Shown here piece after piece: positions 41,187 through 51,619 of a DNA stretch of 64,000 nucleotides. Every line of letters begins with the position of its first letter. Position 1 is the stretch's first letter. The DNA is taken from NCBI RefSeq assembly GCF_000702445.1, contig NZ_JNIF01000003.1, positions 372,001 to 436,000 on the forward strand, in the 5' to 3' direction. Under the pieces are notes generated by a model that was given only the letters and a program-made list of their open reading frames with translations, searched no databases and was not told where the DNA came from. A program made the position numbers and the translations under genes. The DNA is from Bryobacter aggregatus MPL3 (GTDB lineage Bacteria; Acidobacteriota; Terriglobia; Bryobacterales; Bryobacteraceae).

Positions 41187-43885
41187 AGCAAATCCGAAAC
41201 TGGTTCCGGCTGCGCAATCTGGAACAGGACTTCGCCCGGGAGTTGCAATACCACCTCGACAGCCGCGTCAGCGATCTGATCCTGTCCGGTTTGTCTGAAG
41301 CGGAAGCCCGCAAACAGGCCACACTCGAACTCGGTGGCATCACCCAAATCCAGGAAGAAGTGCGTGATGTTTGGCTGACGCGATGGCTAAGAGACCTCAC
41401 CTATGACCTGCGCTTCTCTGCCCGGTCCTTTCGCCGCAATCCATCGTTTACGGCGACGGCAGTACTTTCGCTAGCACTCGGCATTGGCGCGACAACCGCC
41501 ATCTACTCGCTGGTGGATCAGATCCTCCTGCACACGCTTCCAGTACGCAGCCCGGAACGTCTCGTCCTCATCGACTGGAAGGGCGATCAGGTAGGCAACG
41601 CCTTCGGCAGTTATAACCTGATGTCCTATCCGATCTGCCGCGACCTGCAACAGCAAGAGCGATTCTTTGAAGGTGTACTGTGCCGTGCTGCCATCACCGT
41701 CAACCTTTCCACCAGCGGAGAGAACAAGCCCACTGCGGCGGAGATCGTTTCGGGCACTTATTTCCCTGTGCTTGGAGTCAGGCCGGCACTGGGTAGAGTC
41801 TTGACCGTTACAGATGACCAAGCACCTGGCGCCAGTCCTGTCGTGGTGCTTTCTTATGACTACTGGACAACACAACTCGCTGGCGATCCGGATGCAGTGG
41901 GCAAGAAGGTGATGGTTAATCAGCACCCGATGACAATTGTTGGCGTGGCCACTCCCGGGTTCCATGGCATCGATGTGGGCGAAGTTCCAGCACTCTGGAT
42001 TCCCGCCGCAATGTCAGAGCAAATGCTTCCTAGTTTTCATGACTTACTCGATCGCCGCACTAGTTGGATGCAAGTGCTGGGACGGCTGAAGCCGGATATG
42101 ACACTCCCACAAGCACGGGCAGGACTACAGCCCTGGTTCCAGGCAATGCTCAACGACGATCTGCACCGCGCAGGCTTCCCCAGCATTACAGCCGAGCGGC
42201 GGCAGCGCTTTCTGGGCTCAACACTTGCCCTCACACCCGCGCCACAGGGTCATTCCAGCCTGCGGCGCAGGCTCTCGCAGCCGCTCTGGGTCCTGCTGGC
42301 CGCAACCATTGTGCTGCTCGGTCTCGCTTGCCTGAACGTTGCCGGTCTTTTCCTGGCACGCGGATCGGTTCGCCACCGGGAGATCCATACGCGATTGGCG
42401 CTGGGAGCTTCCCGCGGACGAATCGGGCGGCAGCTCCTTGCCGACAGCCTTCTTCTTGCACTTGCGGGTGGATTGCTCGGGGTCCTGCTGGCTCCTCTTG
42501 CGGTGAGGACACTCATTGCATTTCTACCTCGCGACATCGCGGCAAACTCGCTGCAAGCGGTCATCGACACACGACTGCTGCTTTTTGCGTTCGCCATCAG
42601 CGTAACCACAGGTTTTCTGGCTGGCTTTGCACCGGCACTGCAGGCGGGCCGTAGTTCACTGATCTCTTCGCTGCGAGAGCGGGTGGGCACAGTCTCTGGC
42701 GGCATCCGGCTTCGAAGGATCCTTGTCACGGCACAGATCGCGTTTACGCTGATCCTTGTCATCGGAGCCGCCTTGTTTGTTCGTACGCTGACCGGCTTGA
42801 TGGCAAAGGGGCCAGGCTTTGATACCTCCAGTCTGATTTCGTTCGGCATCGATCCGCTTCGCAACGGCTACACCCCGGCAGAAGCCAACCGGCTGATGCG
42901 CCGGATCCAGGACGAGCTTCGTACTTCGAGAAACGTACAGACCTCAGCCATCGCCCGCTTTCAGTTGCTGTCCGGTGGGAGTTGGAATAACCCCATGACC
43001 ATTCAGACCAATCAAAGAATGATCACGGATCGCGAGGTCCATCTGAATGCAATCAGCCCTGGCTTCTTCGCCACCCTTGGCACTCGATTGGTCGCCGGAA
43101 GGGATTTTGAGGAACGCGACTCGCTCCCTGTCAATGCGGGTGGACGCCGGACGGCGATTGTCAATGAGGCCTTTGTGAAGCGATATTTCGACGGGCGCAG
43201 CCCGCTCGGCGCGCACATCTGTCAGGGCGCGGGACCAGACACAAAGCCCGATCTCGAGATCATCGGCGTCGTCGCCAATATCAGCTATCGCGGTCTGCGC
43301 GAGGAGCGGGAGCAAGCTTATTTCCCGATCATCAGTGGCGAAGGCTTTGCTGGCAATTTCTATGTGCGCGTACAAGGAAGCACCGAGACAGCATTGCAAT
43401 CGATTCGCACGATCCTTCGTGATGCAGATCCGGCATTGCCCCTCACCTATTTCCGCACGCTGAACGAGCAGGTCAACCGCTCCTTGAACACAGAGCGTAT
43501 GCTCGCTACGCTTTCCGGCAGCTTCGGCATGCTGGCGCTTCTGCTCTCGCTCGTCGGGCTCTACGGTGTGATGTCCTTTGTCGTCACACAACGGACACGG
43601 GAGATTGGCATCCGGCTGGCGTTGGGTGCGACACGGTTAACGGCTGTCTGGCTTGTACTTCGAGATGCACTGCTCATGATCTTTGCGGGAATTGCCATTG
43701 CCCTGCCGTGTGTCTGGGCGCTGGGCCGCCTGATTGAATCGCAGCTCTATGACGTACAGCCAACGGACCCCGTGGCCATTGCTGGAGCGATTGTGGTCCT
43801 CTGCGCAACGGCAATGTGCGCAGCATTCATTCCAGCCCATCGGGCTGCGGCAGTGAACCCTACGGATGCGTTGCGATTTGAATAG
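41183..43885 (+). CDS. ADOP-type ABC transporter permease (MacB/FtsX family)
   Basis: About 900 aa from ATG 41183 (GAGGGGAG upstream). An N-terminal ~80-residue permease-prefix domain (WFRLRNLEQDFARELQYHLDSRV) precedes the first membrane helix (SFTATAVLSLALGIGATTAIYSLVDQILL), a MacB-type periplasmic domain, three helices (PLWVLLAATIVLLGLACLN), a second periplasmic domain and a final FtsX block (SGSFGMLALLLSLVGLYGVMSFVV). This duplicated, ATPase-less layout is typical of Acidobacteria 'orphan' permeases. No ATPase gene is nearby. Substrate unknown. Confidence 0.9.
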   Translation: MKQIRNWFRLRNLEQDFARELQYHLDSRVSDLILSGLSEAEARKQATLELGGITQIQEEVRDVWLTRWLRDLTYDLRFSARSFRRNPSFTATAVLSLALGIGATTAIYSLVDQILLHTLPVRSPERLVLIDWKGDQVGNAFGSYNLMSYPICRDLQQQERFFEGVLCRAAITVNLSTSGENKPTAAEIVSGTYFPVLGVRPALGRVLTVTDDQAPGASPVVVLSYDYWTTQLAGDPDAVGKKVMVNQHPMTIVGVATPGFHGIDVGEVPALWIPAAMSEQMLPSFHDLLDRRTSWMQVLGRLKPDMTLPQARAGLQPWFQAMLNDDLHRAGFPSITAERRQRFLGSTLALTPAPQGHSSLRRRLSQPLWVLLAATIVLLGLACLNVAGLFLARGSVRHREIHTRLALGASRGRIGRQLLADSLLLALAGGLLGVLLAPLAVRTLIAFLPRDIAANSLQAVIDTRLLLFAFAISVTTGFLAGFAPALQAGRSSLISSLRERVGTVSGGIRLRRILVTAQIAFTLILVIGAALFVRTLTGLMAKGPGFDTSSLISFGIDPLRNGYTPAEANRLMRRIQDELRTSRNVQTSAIARFQLLSGGSWNNPMTIQTNQRMITDREVHLNAISPGFFATLGTRLVAGRDFEERDSLPVNAGGRRTAIVNEAFVKRYFDGRSPLGAHICQGAGPDTKPDLEIIGVVANISYRGLREEREQAYFPIISGEGFAGNFYVRVQGSTETALQSIRTILRDADPALPLTYFRTLNEQVNRSLNTERMLATLSGSFGMLALLLSLVGLYGVMSFVVTQRTREIGIRLALGATRLTAVWLVLRDALLMIFAGIAIALPCVWALGRLIESQLYDVQPTDPVAIAGAIVVLCATAMCAAFIPAHRAAAVNPTDALRFE

Positions 43886-43891
43886 AAAGGA

Positions 43892-44917
43892 TTAGTGGAG
43901 AGAGCTCCACATGCTGTGGATTGCGGCAATAATCGCACCGGGGCGCTCCTGGGGCATATCGTGGCCACTATCTGGGACGATGATCTGCCGGCCTCGGCTA
44001 GAGAGGTGCATCTCCTCCACTTGCAGATCGTGGATCCAGATCTGGTCTTGTTGCACCCGCTGTTCGGGCGTGAGTAACGGATCCAGTTCATAGGGCCTTC
44101 CTGCCGTCAGCACAATCAGCGGCCGGGCTCCAAGACTACCCGCGGCAACGGCTTGCGCACCACTGGCTTCCCAGGAAGCATCTTCAGCCTGGATCGCGCG
44201 CTGGTAATTAGGACGCTGCTCAAGATACAGAAACTCTTGCTGGAGCCGCTTAGAAAGGAAGCGGGACCGATTCCATCCGAGGGACAAGGCAATTCGCGCC
44301 AGCCCAAGATGAATCTGAAGTGGCGCAGCAATCCGCGGCCAGATCTCGCTGCGCTGCTGCGCCGCCCGTTGGGCAGGTGTAAGAATCGTGTCAATACGCT
44401 TTGCCTCGTCGGGATGACTGGCATCAACCAGCACCAGGCCCGCCACATCCTGGGGATATCTCCCTGTAAACAAGCGAATGTTGTACCCACCAAAAGAATG
44501 CCCGACCATCAGGAAAGGCCCGGTTTCACCGGCAGAATCGAGAAGAGCCTTCAGCTCTTTGGCAATCTGCAAACTGGTGCGAGGCGCGCGAGAAACATCG
44601 CTCCAGCCATAACCGGCCCGGTCATAGGAACAGACGCGGGTGAACTTGGCAACTTCGGGTTGCACCAAAACCCAGTCGAGGGCTGGCCCGCCCAAACCGC
44701 TTTCGAGAATGACCGCGGGGCCGCCTTGGCCACTGCAATCAAGATTGAGCCGCAGCCCAGAGGCGTCGAAAGACTTTCCTCTTTGCAGAAAACGATCAGC
44801 GTCAATCCGCATGGCGACGGCCTGATAGATGGCGCCCATACAGGCGAATACCAGGCCTCCAGCTAAAAACGCGGTCAGAATACGGAGGATCTTGCGAACG
44901 ACGAATGTCAGAATCAT
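43892..44917 (-). CDS. Alpha/beta hydrolase, membrane-anchored
   Basis: About 341 aa from ATG 44917, the first ATG of a frame open to 44965. One N-terminal membrane segment (ILTFVVRKILRILTAFLAGGLVFACMGAIYQAVA). Then LDCSGQGGPAVILESGLGGPALDWVLV (oxyanion region), SYDRAGYGWSD, MVGHSFGGYNIRLF (nucleophile Ser) and IIVPDSGHDMPQERP (catalytic His); the acid is probably in the VLTAGRPYELD region. The set fits a serine hydrolase/esterase facing the periplasm. Tail to tail with the ADOP gene, 6 nt apart. Substrate cannot be told. Confidence 0.85.
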   Translation of the reverse strand: MILTFVVRKILRILTAFLAGGLVFACMGAIYQAVAMRIDADRFLQRGKSFDASGLRLNLDCSGQGGPAVILESGLGGPALDWVLVQPEVAKFTRVCSYDRAGYGWSDVSRAPRTSLQIAKELKALLDSAGETGPFLMVGHSFGGYNIRLFTGRYPQDVAGLVLVDASHPDEAKRIDTILTPAQRAAQQRSEIWPRIAAPLQIHLGLARIALSLGWNRSRFLSKRLQQEFLYLEQRPNYQRAIQAEDASWEASGAQAVAAGSLGARPLIVLTAGRPYELDPLLTPEQRVQQDQIWIHDLQVEEMHLSSRGRQIIVPDSGHDMPQERPGAIIAAIHSMWSSLH

Positions 44918-44967
44918 AACCGGAATCAGGGTGTCACGTTTTGCCCGCGCGCTCCAGACTACCAATC

Positions 44968-45311
44968 ATGATCAGACACTTCTCTCCCCTGCTGCTCGCG
45001 CTTGTGTCCCTTGCGGAATCCACTCCGGCCGTCAAGCCCGGCGTCTATGAGTGCATCGATCAAAATGCGAACATCTCCCCACTCGCCTTCGAATCATTGA
45101 TGGCACAACTTATATGAGTTCCTCTGGAAAGAAGGGCCGCTATTCCTATGACGCGGCCACTGGCACACTCAGCCTCGACCCTGGCAAGAATCGGGCCCCC
45201 TACCACCGTGTCAACTCAACCACCTTCCGCTTGCTCAAGGAAGACGGCAGTCTCGGTGGATTCACCTGCCCGCTCAATCTCTCGAAGAATCCGCAGCGCC
45301 CGCCCCGGTAG
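44968..45311 (+). pseudogene. Small exported protein, one frameshift
   Basis: ATG 44968 gives MIRHFSPLLLALVSLAESTPAVKPGVYECIDQNANISPLAF; the frame then runs to an early TGA. In the next frame RIIDGTTYMSSSGKKGRYSYDAATGTLSLDPGKN...STTFRLLKEDG...FTCPLN completes a sensible ~113-aa exported domain. One lost base near 45089 (TTCGA for TTCCGA) would explain it. Divergent from the hydrolase gene. Function unknown. Confidence 0.6.
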
Positions 45312-45316
45312 AGCCT

Positions 45317-47203
45317 TCAAGTGGAGTAATCCACTTTCACCGTTTCAGAGAAGACCTGGGTACCGCCGAGCGTCACACCCGGCAGCCCATGCAGATGGAC
45401 TTCGCGCAGTTTCGGCAAACCTCTCAGGAAGAGGAGTCCAGCGTCGGTGATGCCCTTGCACTCATAGAATTCAATTTGCTCCAAAGACATCATCCGACCC
45501 AGGATGTCGAGACTGCGATCGGTGATCTGCGTCAGACCCGCATAGTAATAGGCCAACGCCAGCTTCGCGATGTGCTCCGTCGCAGCGTCGCTTGTGTCGC
45601 GGCAGTACATGCAGGTGAGCCGAGTCAGCCGCCCGCATTGGCCAATGTACCGGAACGCGTCGTCGTTCATCCCGATCGGCGTCAACTCCCGCAAGGAGGG
45701 GAATAGCGGCAGGCTGGAGAGCGCCTGGTCGCTTACATTCTGGCAACCCACACCGAGAGAGTGCAGTGCCGGCATCTGCGAGAAGGCAAGAAAGCCACGG
45801 CTGCCAAAGTTCGGACAAACACGGCCCCAGAAGCCTTCAAGACTCTGCGAGCGGCTCAGGGCAACAAAGCCATCGTCAGTGGCGACTGATTCCTGCGCAC
45901 GCAGCTTGCGTAGGCCTGGGATCGCAGCAATGTGCCGCATGGCGATGTCGTCGCTAAGTTCGCCGTCGCAACCAAGGACGGCTAGACTCGGCAGCGCCGA
46001 CAGATGCGCAAAAGCATCTGTCGTAATTCCAGTGACATGCCAGAAGAGATCGAGGTCGTAAAGGCCCTCGAGTCCAGCCAGACTGGCGAGTCCTGCGTTG
46101 GTAAAGGGTCCATCGAGCAGGAGCTTGAAACCAGTCTCCTGCCAATGTTTCAAGAGCGGGAACTGATGCAGCAGCGCGAGCCCGGTATCGCTCACGAGCC
46201 TGCCGCTGCTGAAGTGGCGGAGCTTCGCCTTCCCTTGCAAGGCTTCGATGGCCCCATCGCCAGTGGGCGAGCCCATGAGATCTACCGTTTCCAAATGCTC
46301 GCAGAATCGCAGATTCGCGATGCCCGCATCGGTGATACCCGACTGCCAGTTCATCTCAAAGTGCCGAAGATTCGGAAGATGACGCAACACAGCAAGTCCG
46401 CGATCGGTCAGCTTGCCGCCCGGATACTCGTTCAGATCGAGGAACTCGAGTTGCGGCATCCGGGCCAATTGCAGCAAGCCGTCGTCCGTCAGTTCTCGAG
46501 AACCGCCTAGCTTCAAAGCGGTAACGTGATCGAGTGTGGCGATGCGGGCCAGTGTTGCGTCCGTCATGAGACCATTCGCCTCGACCGCCGGGATGCGATT
46601 CTCCTGCAGGACTGCGATCAGTTCGTCCCACTCCGAGGCACGCAAACGGCGTCTGGGACCAATTCGCTTCTCTTTGGGGTCGAGAATGTACGGCGCTCCC
46701 GGCGGGGACGCGCCCACCCCTACAGCCTCAAGCAATGTCTCCCAACTGCCAAAACCCGCGTCCTGCGCAATCAGCATCTGCGCTTCGTCCACCGCCAGGT
46801 AGTTCTTCGGCACACGCGAGGAGCGCTCCCGGAATGCATAGACACGACGCCAGATCTCGGCGCGCAGATCCTCGAAGCTAAAGCTACGTTCATAGTGTTG
46901 GTTCAATAGCGCGAGCGCGGTCTCATCGCCTTCGTAGGCATCAGCAAAGGCTTGCGCGGCGCGCCGATACTTGCCGGCAGCAGGCGTGAAAGACAGCTTC
47001 AAGTGCTTCCAACTGGTTGCGCCATATTCGCGAGCCAGAGCGTGCTGGACATCGCGCAAGACAGGCTGCTCAGGAGCATTAGGATAGGCACGCTGCATCC
47101 GCGCGAGCGCCGCCGCATCATGGACATGGAGCGCTTTCAGCCAGCGCTTGGCCTCTCGTCTCAGATTGTCGAGAGTCGTAGCAGAACTGAGTTTTCGGGA
47201 CAT
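45317..47203 (-). CDS. Leucine-rich repeat protein
   Basis: 628 aa behind AAGGAAGG. Residues 1-160 are helical and resemble the ankyrin-like N-terminal region of such proteins (LDNLRREAKRWLKALHVHDAAALARMQRAYP...REYGATSWKHLK). From ~200 on there are at least a dozen LRRs of the cysteine-containing/'GLTDAGL' type (LTDDGLLQLARMPQLEFLDLNEYPGGKLTDRGL, ITDAGIANLRFCEHLETVDL, ITDAGLLFLRGLPKLREVHLHGLPGV). No signal peptide, so cytosolic protein binding is likely. Stands alone; partner unknown. Confidence 0.85.
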   Translation of the reverse strand: MSRKLSSATTLDNLRREAKRWLKALHVHDAAALARMQRAYPNAPEQPVLRDVQHALAREYGATSWKHLKLSFTPAAGKYRRAAQAFADAYEGDETALALLNQHYERSFSFEDLRAEIWRRVYAFRERSSRVPKNYLAVDEAQMLIAQDAGFGSWETLLEAVGVGASPPGAPYILDPKEKRIGPRRRLRASEWDELIAVLQENRIPAVEANGLMTDATLARIATLDHVTALKLGGSRELTDDGLLQLARMPQLEFLDLNEYPGGKLTDRGLAVLRHLPNLRHFEMNWQSGITDAGIANLRFCEHLETVDLMGSPTGDGAIEALQGKAKLRHFSSGRLVSDTGLALLHQFPLLKHWQETGFKLLLDGPFTNAGLASLAGLEGLYDLDLFWHVTGITTDAFAHLSALPSLAVLGCDGELSDDIAMRHIAAIPGLRKLRAQESVATDDGFVALSRSQSLEGFWGRVCPNFGSRGFLAFSQMPALHSLGVGCQNVSDQALSSLPLFPSLRELTPIGMNDDAFRYIGQCGRLTRLTCMYCRDTSDAATEHIAKLALAYYYAGLTQITDRSLDILGRMMSLEQIEFYECKGITDAGLLFLRGLPKLREVHLHGLPGVTLGGTQVFSETVKVDYST

Positions 47204-47516
47204 AACCTTCCTTCCGCAATTGCCCAGTGTCCGCTTCGTTCAGGGCTGGAATGAAAGGTTCGTAAAGAAATGAGAACCAATTGGGTGGGAGCACGCTCCC
47301 TTGCCGCGGACCGGAGGCGCCCCAAGGCGCGCTGGGCCTAGACTCGCATAACGCGAAGTTAGTGTCAACCACCTGATACACTCAAGCATCGAGAAGCTTG
47401 ACGACATCGGATGGCCCATCTCGCTGCCCAGGCTCTGGGCTCAGCATCCCGCTCTTCTCAATCGGCTCCCCGTTCGAGCATCTGTTAGACAACACCGGCG
47501 CGACCCCAGCGGCAAG
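47204..47516. other. Intergenic region
   Basis: About 310 bp between the start of the LRR gene and the end of the second ADOP gene. It must contain the LRR promoter; I see no confident promoter, RNA or repeat in it. Confidence 0.4.
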
Positions 47517-49868
47517 CTACTCGCGCCGCAGCTCAGCCGCTACATTCATCCCACCAGAACGAAGCGCCGGCGGAGTAGCAGCGAGCAATACAACTGCGAC
47601 CAACATGACAGTAACAACTCCAAATGTCACGGGATCATTCGGACTCACCTTGAATAACATCGTCTCGATAAAACGAGTCAGCCAGGCACCGGCGATGGCG
47701 CCGGCGGCGAGGCCAAAGATTGCCATCGCCAGTGTCTGGCTGTAGAGTAGGCTCGCGATGTCAGCAAAGCCGGCACCTAACGCCACCCGGATGCCCATCT
47801 CCTTGCGCCGCAAGCTGGCGAGATAGCTCGAAACACCGTAGACTCCGCTCGCAGCCAGAACTGCCGCCAGAGCCGCGAAGATGCTGATCAACCACATCCC
47901 CCGTCGCACCGAATCGGTGAGATAGCCGGTGCGTTGCTCAAGAGTCTGAGGCGGATCTAGCGGGATCAGTGGCGACTCCTCCGCAGTTGCTCTCTGGACG
48001 GCCGACGACAGAGACATGGGAGCAATGCTCGAACGGATCAGGAAGTAGGACATCCGAAGCCCGGCCTGGCTCTCCGGAAGATAAATGTGCTCAACCTCGC
48101 AATCAGAGAAAGAGTTGACGCAAATATTCCCGATGACACCAACAATCTCGGCGTGGAGTTCTCCGCCCCCGGTCACGTTATAACCAATCCGGGGAACGAC
48201 AATCCGCTGGCCGAGGGCCTTCCCCGCGAAATAGCGCGTCGCAATCGATTCGCTGACCACCACTACGGGAGTGCTGCCTTCGCGATCCGTTGGCGTGAAG
48301 CTACGTCCAGCGCGCATCGGGATTCTGGCGACCCGGAAGTAGCCATCGCTCGCGATGACTAGTGCAGCCTGTCTGGTACTTCGGCTTGCCGCTCCGCCTA
48401 CCGGCTGGACATCCATCATCATCGTTACCCCGCCCATGGGAAGCGTACTCACCGTAGCAACATCAAGAACTCCCGGAAGCGCCGCCAGCTTTTCGCGCAA
48501 GCGGGCGTACAACGCAATACCAGCGGTGCGGGAACCATCCTGTGACGGCGGTTGCGCCATGAAATGAGTGAGGACCTTCTGCGGATCGTATCCCAGGTTT
48601 GTACTTCTCATCGCAACAAATGTTCGTAGGAGTAACCCGGAACCGAGCAGTAGGACGAAGGCAAGAGCAAGCTCCGCAGCAACTAGAAAGCCTTGCCATC
48701 GCCGTGAGGATCGATCCCCCATAGCGGCCGTCCCCTGAAAGGCCGGAACCATACCAAAGAGCATCGCGGTGAGAAGTCCTGTAGCCAGACACCATGCGAA
48801 TACACGAAGATCGATCGACACCTCTTCCGCCCGCGGAAGAGTGGCAGTCAGAGGACGAGCAAGCGATAGCGCAACGATTGCAATGACAAGCGCCGCAACC
48901 CTTGCCGCGAGACAGAGGAGCAGCGATTCCGCAAACAAGAAACGCACAATCCTCCATCGGGGCGCTCCCAGGGCAGTTCGAATTTTCATCTCCCTCTCGC
49001 GTGTTCTTGATCGAGCAAGAAGAAGATTTGCAACGTTGGCACAGGCAATCAACAGGACCAGCGAAACGGCTCCCAGCAGTACGCGCAATAGGGGTGCCGC
49101 GGGCCCGGTGATGTCTTCCAAAACTGATGTAGTCTTCAACTTCAGATCCTGAAAACGGGGCAGCGTCGGCCGGAGTTGCTGGGAGAGAAACTGCAGTTCC
49201 GTTTGAGCCTGGTCTGGAGTGGTATCCGGCTTCAGCCGGCCAGTCACATACAGCCCGGCGGATTGATCATCCAGTATGTAGGGCGTGAAAATCATGGATG
49301 CACTTGCACCGATGGGCTGGAATTCGGGAGGCATCACTCCGATGACGACCCAGGGGGATTTGTCGAGAAGAATCTTCTGCCCAACGATGTCCCTCCTGCC
49401 GCCAAAGCGGCGCTGCCAGAAGCCGTGTTCCAACACGACCACTTTGTTTCTACCTGGTTGATGCTCCTCCGGCAGAAAGGTGCGTCCCAGCATCGCCTGG
49501 GCGTGCTGGAGGGCGAACCAGTTGGATGTGACACAGGGTCCCCAGACCTGCTCTCGTTCCGCATCATGCTCCAGAGTGAATGGGCAGAATTGCATACCAG
49601 ACAGTTGGTCCAAGGTCTTCGACTGGGCACGAATGATTTTGAAGACTTCCGGGTCGACAAAGCCAAGTCCACCGGTATGACCAGCGTCCTGAATGCGCAT
49701 GATCCGGTTCGTCTCGAAGCCCGCAAGCGGGCGGAGTAAGACAGAGTTGACCACGGAGAAGATCGTTGCATTGGCGCCGATGCCCAAAGAGAGGGTGCCG
49801 ATCGCAAGAAGTGCAAAAAGCGGCGAACGACGGAGTCCGCGAAAAGCGATAGCCAGATCACCCAACAT
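47517..49868 (-). CDS. ADOP/MacB-type ABC transporter permease, without PadR partner
   Basis: 783 aa from ATG 49868 (MLGDLAIAFRGLRRSPLFALLAIGTLSLGIGANATIFSVVNSVLLRPL); the longer frame to 49982 overlaps the neighbouring gene and lacks a ribosome site. The N-terminal prefix domain of the classic ADOP is missing. Two MacB-like periplasmic domains alternate with FtsX helices (LRVLLGAVSLVLLIACANVANLLLARSRTREREMKIRTALGA; ISIFAALAAVLAASGVYGVSSYLASLRRKEMGIRVALGA). Membrane protein, probably an efflux or signalling permease; no ATPase adjacent. Confidence 0.88.
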   Translation of the reverse strand: MLGDLAIAFRGLRRSPLFALLAIGTLSLGIGANATIFSVVNSVLLRPLAGFETNRIMRIQDAGHTGGLGFVDPEVFKIIRAQSKTLDQLSGMQFCPFTLEHDAEREQVWGPCVTSNWFALQHAQAMLGRTFLPEEHQPGRNKVVVLEHGFWQRRFGGRRDIVGQKILLDKSPWVVIGVMPPEFQPIGASASMIFTPYILDDQSAGLYVTGRLKPDTTPDQAQTELQFLSQQLRPTLPRFQDLKLKTTSVLEDITGPAAPLLRVLLGAVSLVLLIACANVANLLLARSRTREREMKIRTALGAPRWRIVRFLFAESLLLCLAARVAALVIAIVALSLARPLTATLPRAEEVSIDLRVFAWCLATGLLTAMLFGMVPAFQGTAAMGDRSSRRWQGFLVAAELALAFVLLLGSGLLLRTFVAMRSTNLGYDPQKVLTHFMAQPPSQDGSRTAGIALYARLREKLAALPGVLDVATVSTLPMGGVTMMMDVQPVGGAASRSTRQAALVIASDGYFRVARIPMRAGRSFTPTDREGSTPVVVVSESIATRYFAGKALGQRIVVPRIGYNVTGGGELHAEIVGVIGNICVNSFSDCEVEHIYLPESQAGLRMSYFLIRSSIAPMSLSSAVQRATAEESPLIPLDPPQTLEQRTGYLTDSVRRGMWLISIFAALAAVLAASGVYGVSSYLASLRRKEMGIRVALGAGFADIASLLYSQTLAMAIFGLAAGAIAGAWLTRFIETMLFKVSPNDPVTFGVVTVMLVAVVLLAATPPALRSGGMNVAAELRRE

Positions 49869-49938
49869 GGCGACTAGGATAATCGGATAAAAAGACGGAT
49901 GCCAGGCCGGTTGTTTGACACATTCCGCAGAGCAAAGA

Positions 49939-51324
49939 TTATTCCGTAACTGCTTCCGCGAGGATCGTGCCGGAGACCGCATCCACTTTCAACTTGCGGA
50001 GGTGGAGCAATGCGACATAGCGCTCGTCAGATCCAATCACGAGATAAAAACGGCAACCTTGCTGCGGCTCTGGCGTGCGCTTCATCTCTGCGAGCCAACC
50101 TAACTTATAACGCAAACGGTAATAGTTGACCGTAGGTTCGAAAGTCCAGTTGCCGCCGATACATTCCGGCTGCGTAGGATGCAGGTCTCGCAGGTGACTC
50201 ATCATCGCTGCTACTCCAGCGTCGCTTCGGAAGTCGTAGTAATACCGAAGGTCTGCCTGCACCACAAACAGGAGGGCAAGGCAGGTAGAAGCGGCGCCGA
50301 AGACAACGGAAAACCGCTTTGGCCAGTCGCTCTGTTGTGCCGCCCAGTTCCATAGGAAGGCGCAGGACAACAACGCGGTCCAGAGCAGATAGATCCCAGT
50401 CCGGCTCCACGGGTATAAAGCGCCCAAGACCTGATGGGCAGCGGTCAGCATGGCGAGGCTCAGCGTCAGACAACCCACCGCGAGCGTTGCCGGTAGATCG
50501 CAGCGCTTCGCGGCAATCAGACCTGCCACCAGGATGAGGATCAACAGCAATGGCGCCATCGTGCCGTTCAGGGCTGCGGCCATCTGGAGGGGAATCCGCT
50601 CCCCGTATTGGGTGGTGGGCTCCAGCAAGCTCGCAAAGGCTTCGCTCCAGTCATTGGACCCGAAGTAAAAGTGTGCGCGGCCGGCATGCCACAGAGGGAT
50701 CGCGAGAATCGGCCCGAGCGTGACTGCAAAGGGTAAGACCATTTGCTTGAGAGGCGCCCACAACTCTGTGCCACGGAGTGCTCTTGCAGCAAGAAGCGAG
50801 AGGCTGAGCGCGATCGAAGGCACCAGAAAGGTGAGGTTGCAGGCAGTGCTCAAAGCAAGCAAGACGCTGCCGCGGACGACTCGATCGGAAAGATAGGCAA
50901 TCAACGCCCAGGTGAAGAAGGCCAGCCCGGCGCCATAACCACGGGCAACCGACAGATAGTCAGCCACAAGTGGATGGGCCGTGAGCAGAACCACCGCAAC
51001 GACAAAGCGCCAACCATCGCCCATCACCTTACGGCAAAGCACTCCAACGCCCCATAAAAAACATAGCCCGGCAAGCATGCTGGGCAATCGCAAGATGGGC
51101 TCGGACTTGCCAAACTTATGAACTGCAAGCCAAGTGGCCCAGGTATGCAGCACATGGTAGCCTGCATCATACTTCGACCATAGAGCGCTAGCATCCTGGT
51201 TCAGGAATAGGTGGTACACGTAAGACTCATCAATCGTGGCCGACTGCGTCACCCCGCGATAAATCACCGTAATCCCTGCCACGAGAAGTAGCCAAAGCCA
51301 CCCCAATGCTACTTGCTTCGTCAC
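49939..51324 (-). CDS. GT-C-fold membrane glycosyltransferase-like protein
   Basis: 461 aa from GTG 51324 behind GGGAGACAA. About ten hydrophobic segments. The first periplasmic loop has TIDESYVYHLFLNQDA, the acidic 'DE' motif of lipid-phosphosugar-dependent GT-C transferases (ArnT/PMT-like), then WSKYDAGYHVLHTWATWLAV. A C-terminal soluble domain (VNYYRLRYKLGWLAEMKRTPEPQQGCRFYLVIG) follows. Likely transfers sugar from a polyprenyl phosphate donor at the periplasmic face; acceptor unknown. It ends 70 nt before the ADOP start and may share its transcript. Confidence 0.72.
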   Translation of the reverse strand: MTKQVALGWLWLLLVAGITVIYRGVTQSATIDESYVYHLFLNQDASALWSKYDAGYHVLHTWATWLAVHKFGKSEPILRLPSMLAGLCFLWGVGVLCRKVMGDGWRFVVAVVLLTAHPLVADYLSVARGYGAGLAFFTWALIAYLSDRVVRGSVLLALSTACNLTFLVPSIALSLSLLAARALRGTELWAPLKQMVLPFAVTLGPILAIPLWHAGRAHFYFGSNDWSEAFASLLEPTTQYGERIPLQMAAALNGTMAPLLLILILVAGLIAAKRCDLPATLAVGCLTLSLAMLTAAHQVLGALYPWSRTGIYLLWTALLSCAFLWNWAAQQSDWPKRFSVVFGAASTCLALLFVVQADLRYYYDFRSDAGVAAMMSHLRDLHPTQPECIGGNWTFEPTVNYYRLRYKLGWLAEMKRTPEPQQGCRFYLVIGSDERYVALLHLRKLKVDAVSGTILAEAVTE

Positions 51325-51619
51325 TTGTCTCCCGGTATCTTGGCATATTTGGGCGCTGGGATGTCTGAAACAAGGGCGCGGAGTTGCCGCAGGACGTCCG
51401 CTTCCTACATCAAAGATCTAATACCCTGCAGCCAGCAGAGGCATCGGCGTCGCGGCAGTGTGGGATTTGGGATTTGAACAGCTACGCGCTGTACTTCATT
51501 CAGCCAGGCTCGCGCGTTGGTCGAAGTCGTGGCGGGAATTCTCGAGCGCGCTGCGGTTCTCCTTGCAGGCTGCTTGAAAGGAAGGCCGCTTGCTATCCTG
51601 ACCGCGGGAGACTTCAGCT
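51325..51619. other. Intergenic region between divergent genes
   Basis: About 295 bp between the divergent starts of the glycosyltransferase-like and nitrilase-like genes. No convincing promoter boxes, RNA or repeats; frames across it look non-coding. Confidence 0.4.

Noticed and set aside
45051-45311. Independent gene starting at ATG 45051
   Set aside because: It lacks a ribosome site and fits better as the second half of the frameshifted exported protein from 44968.
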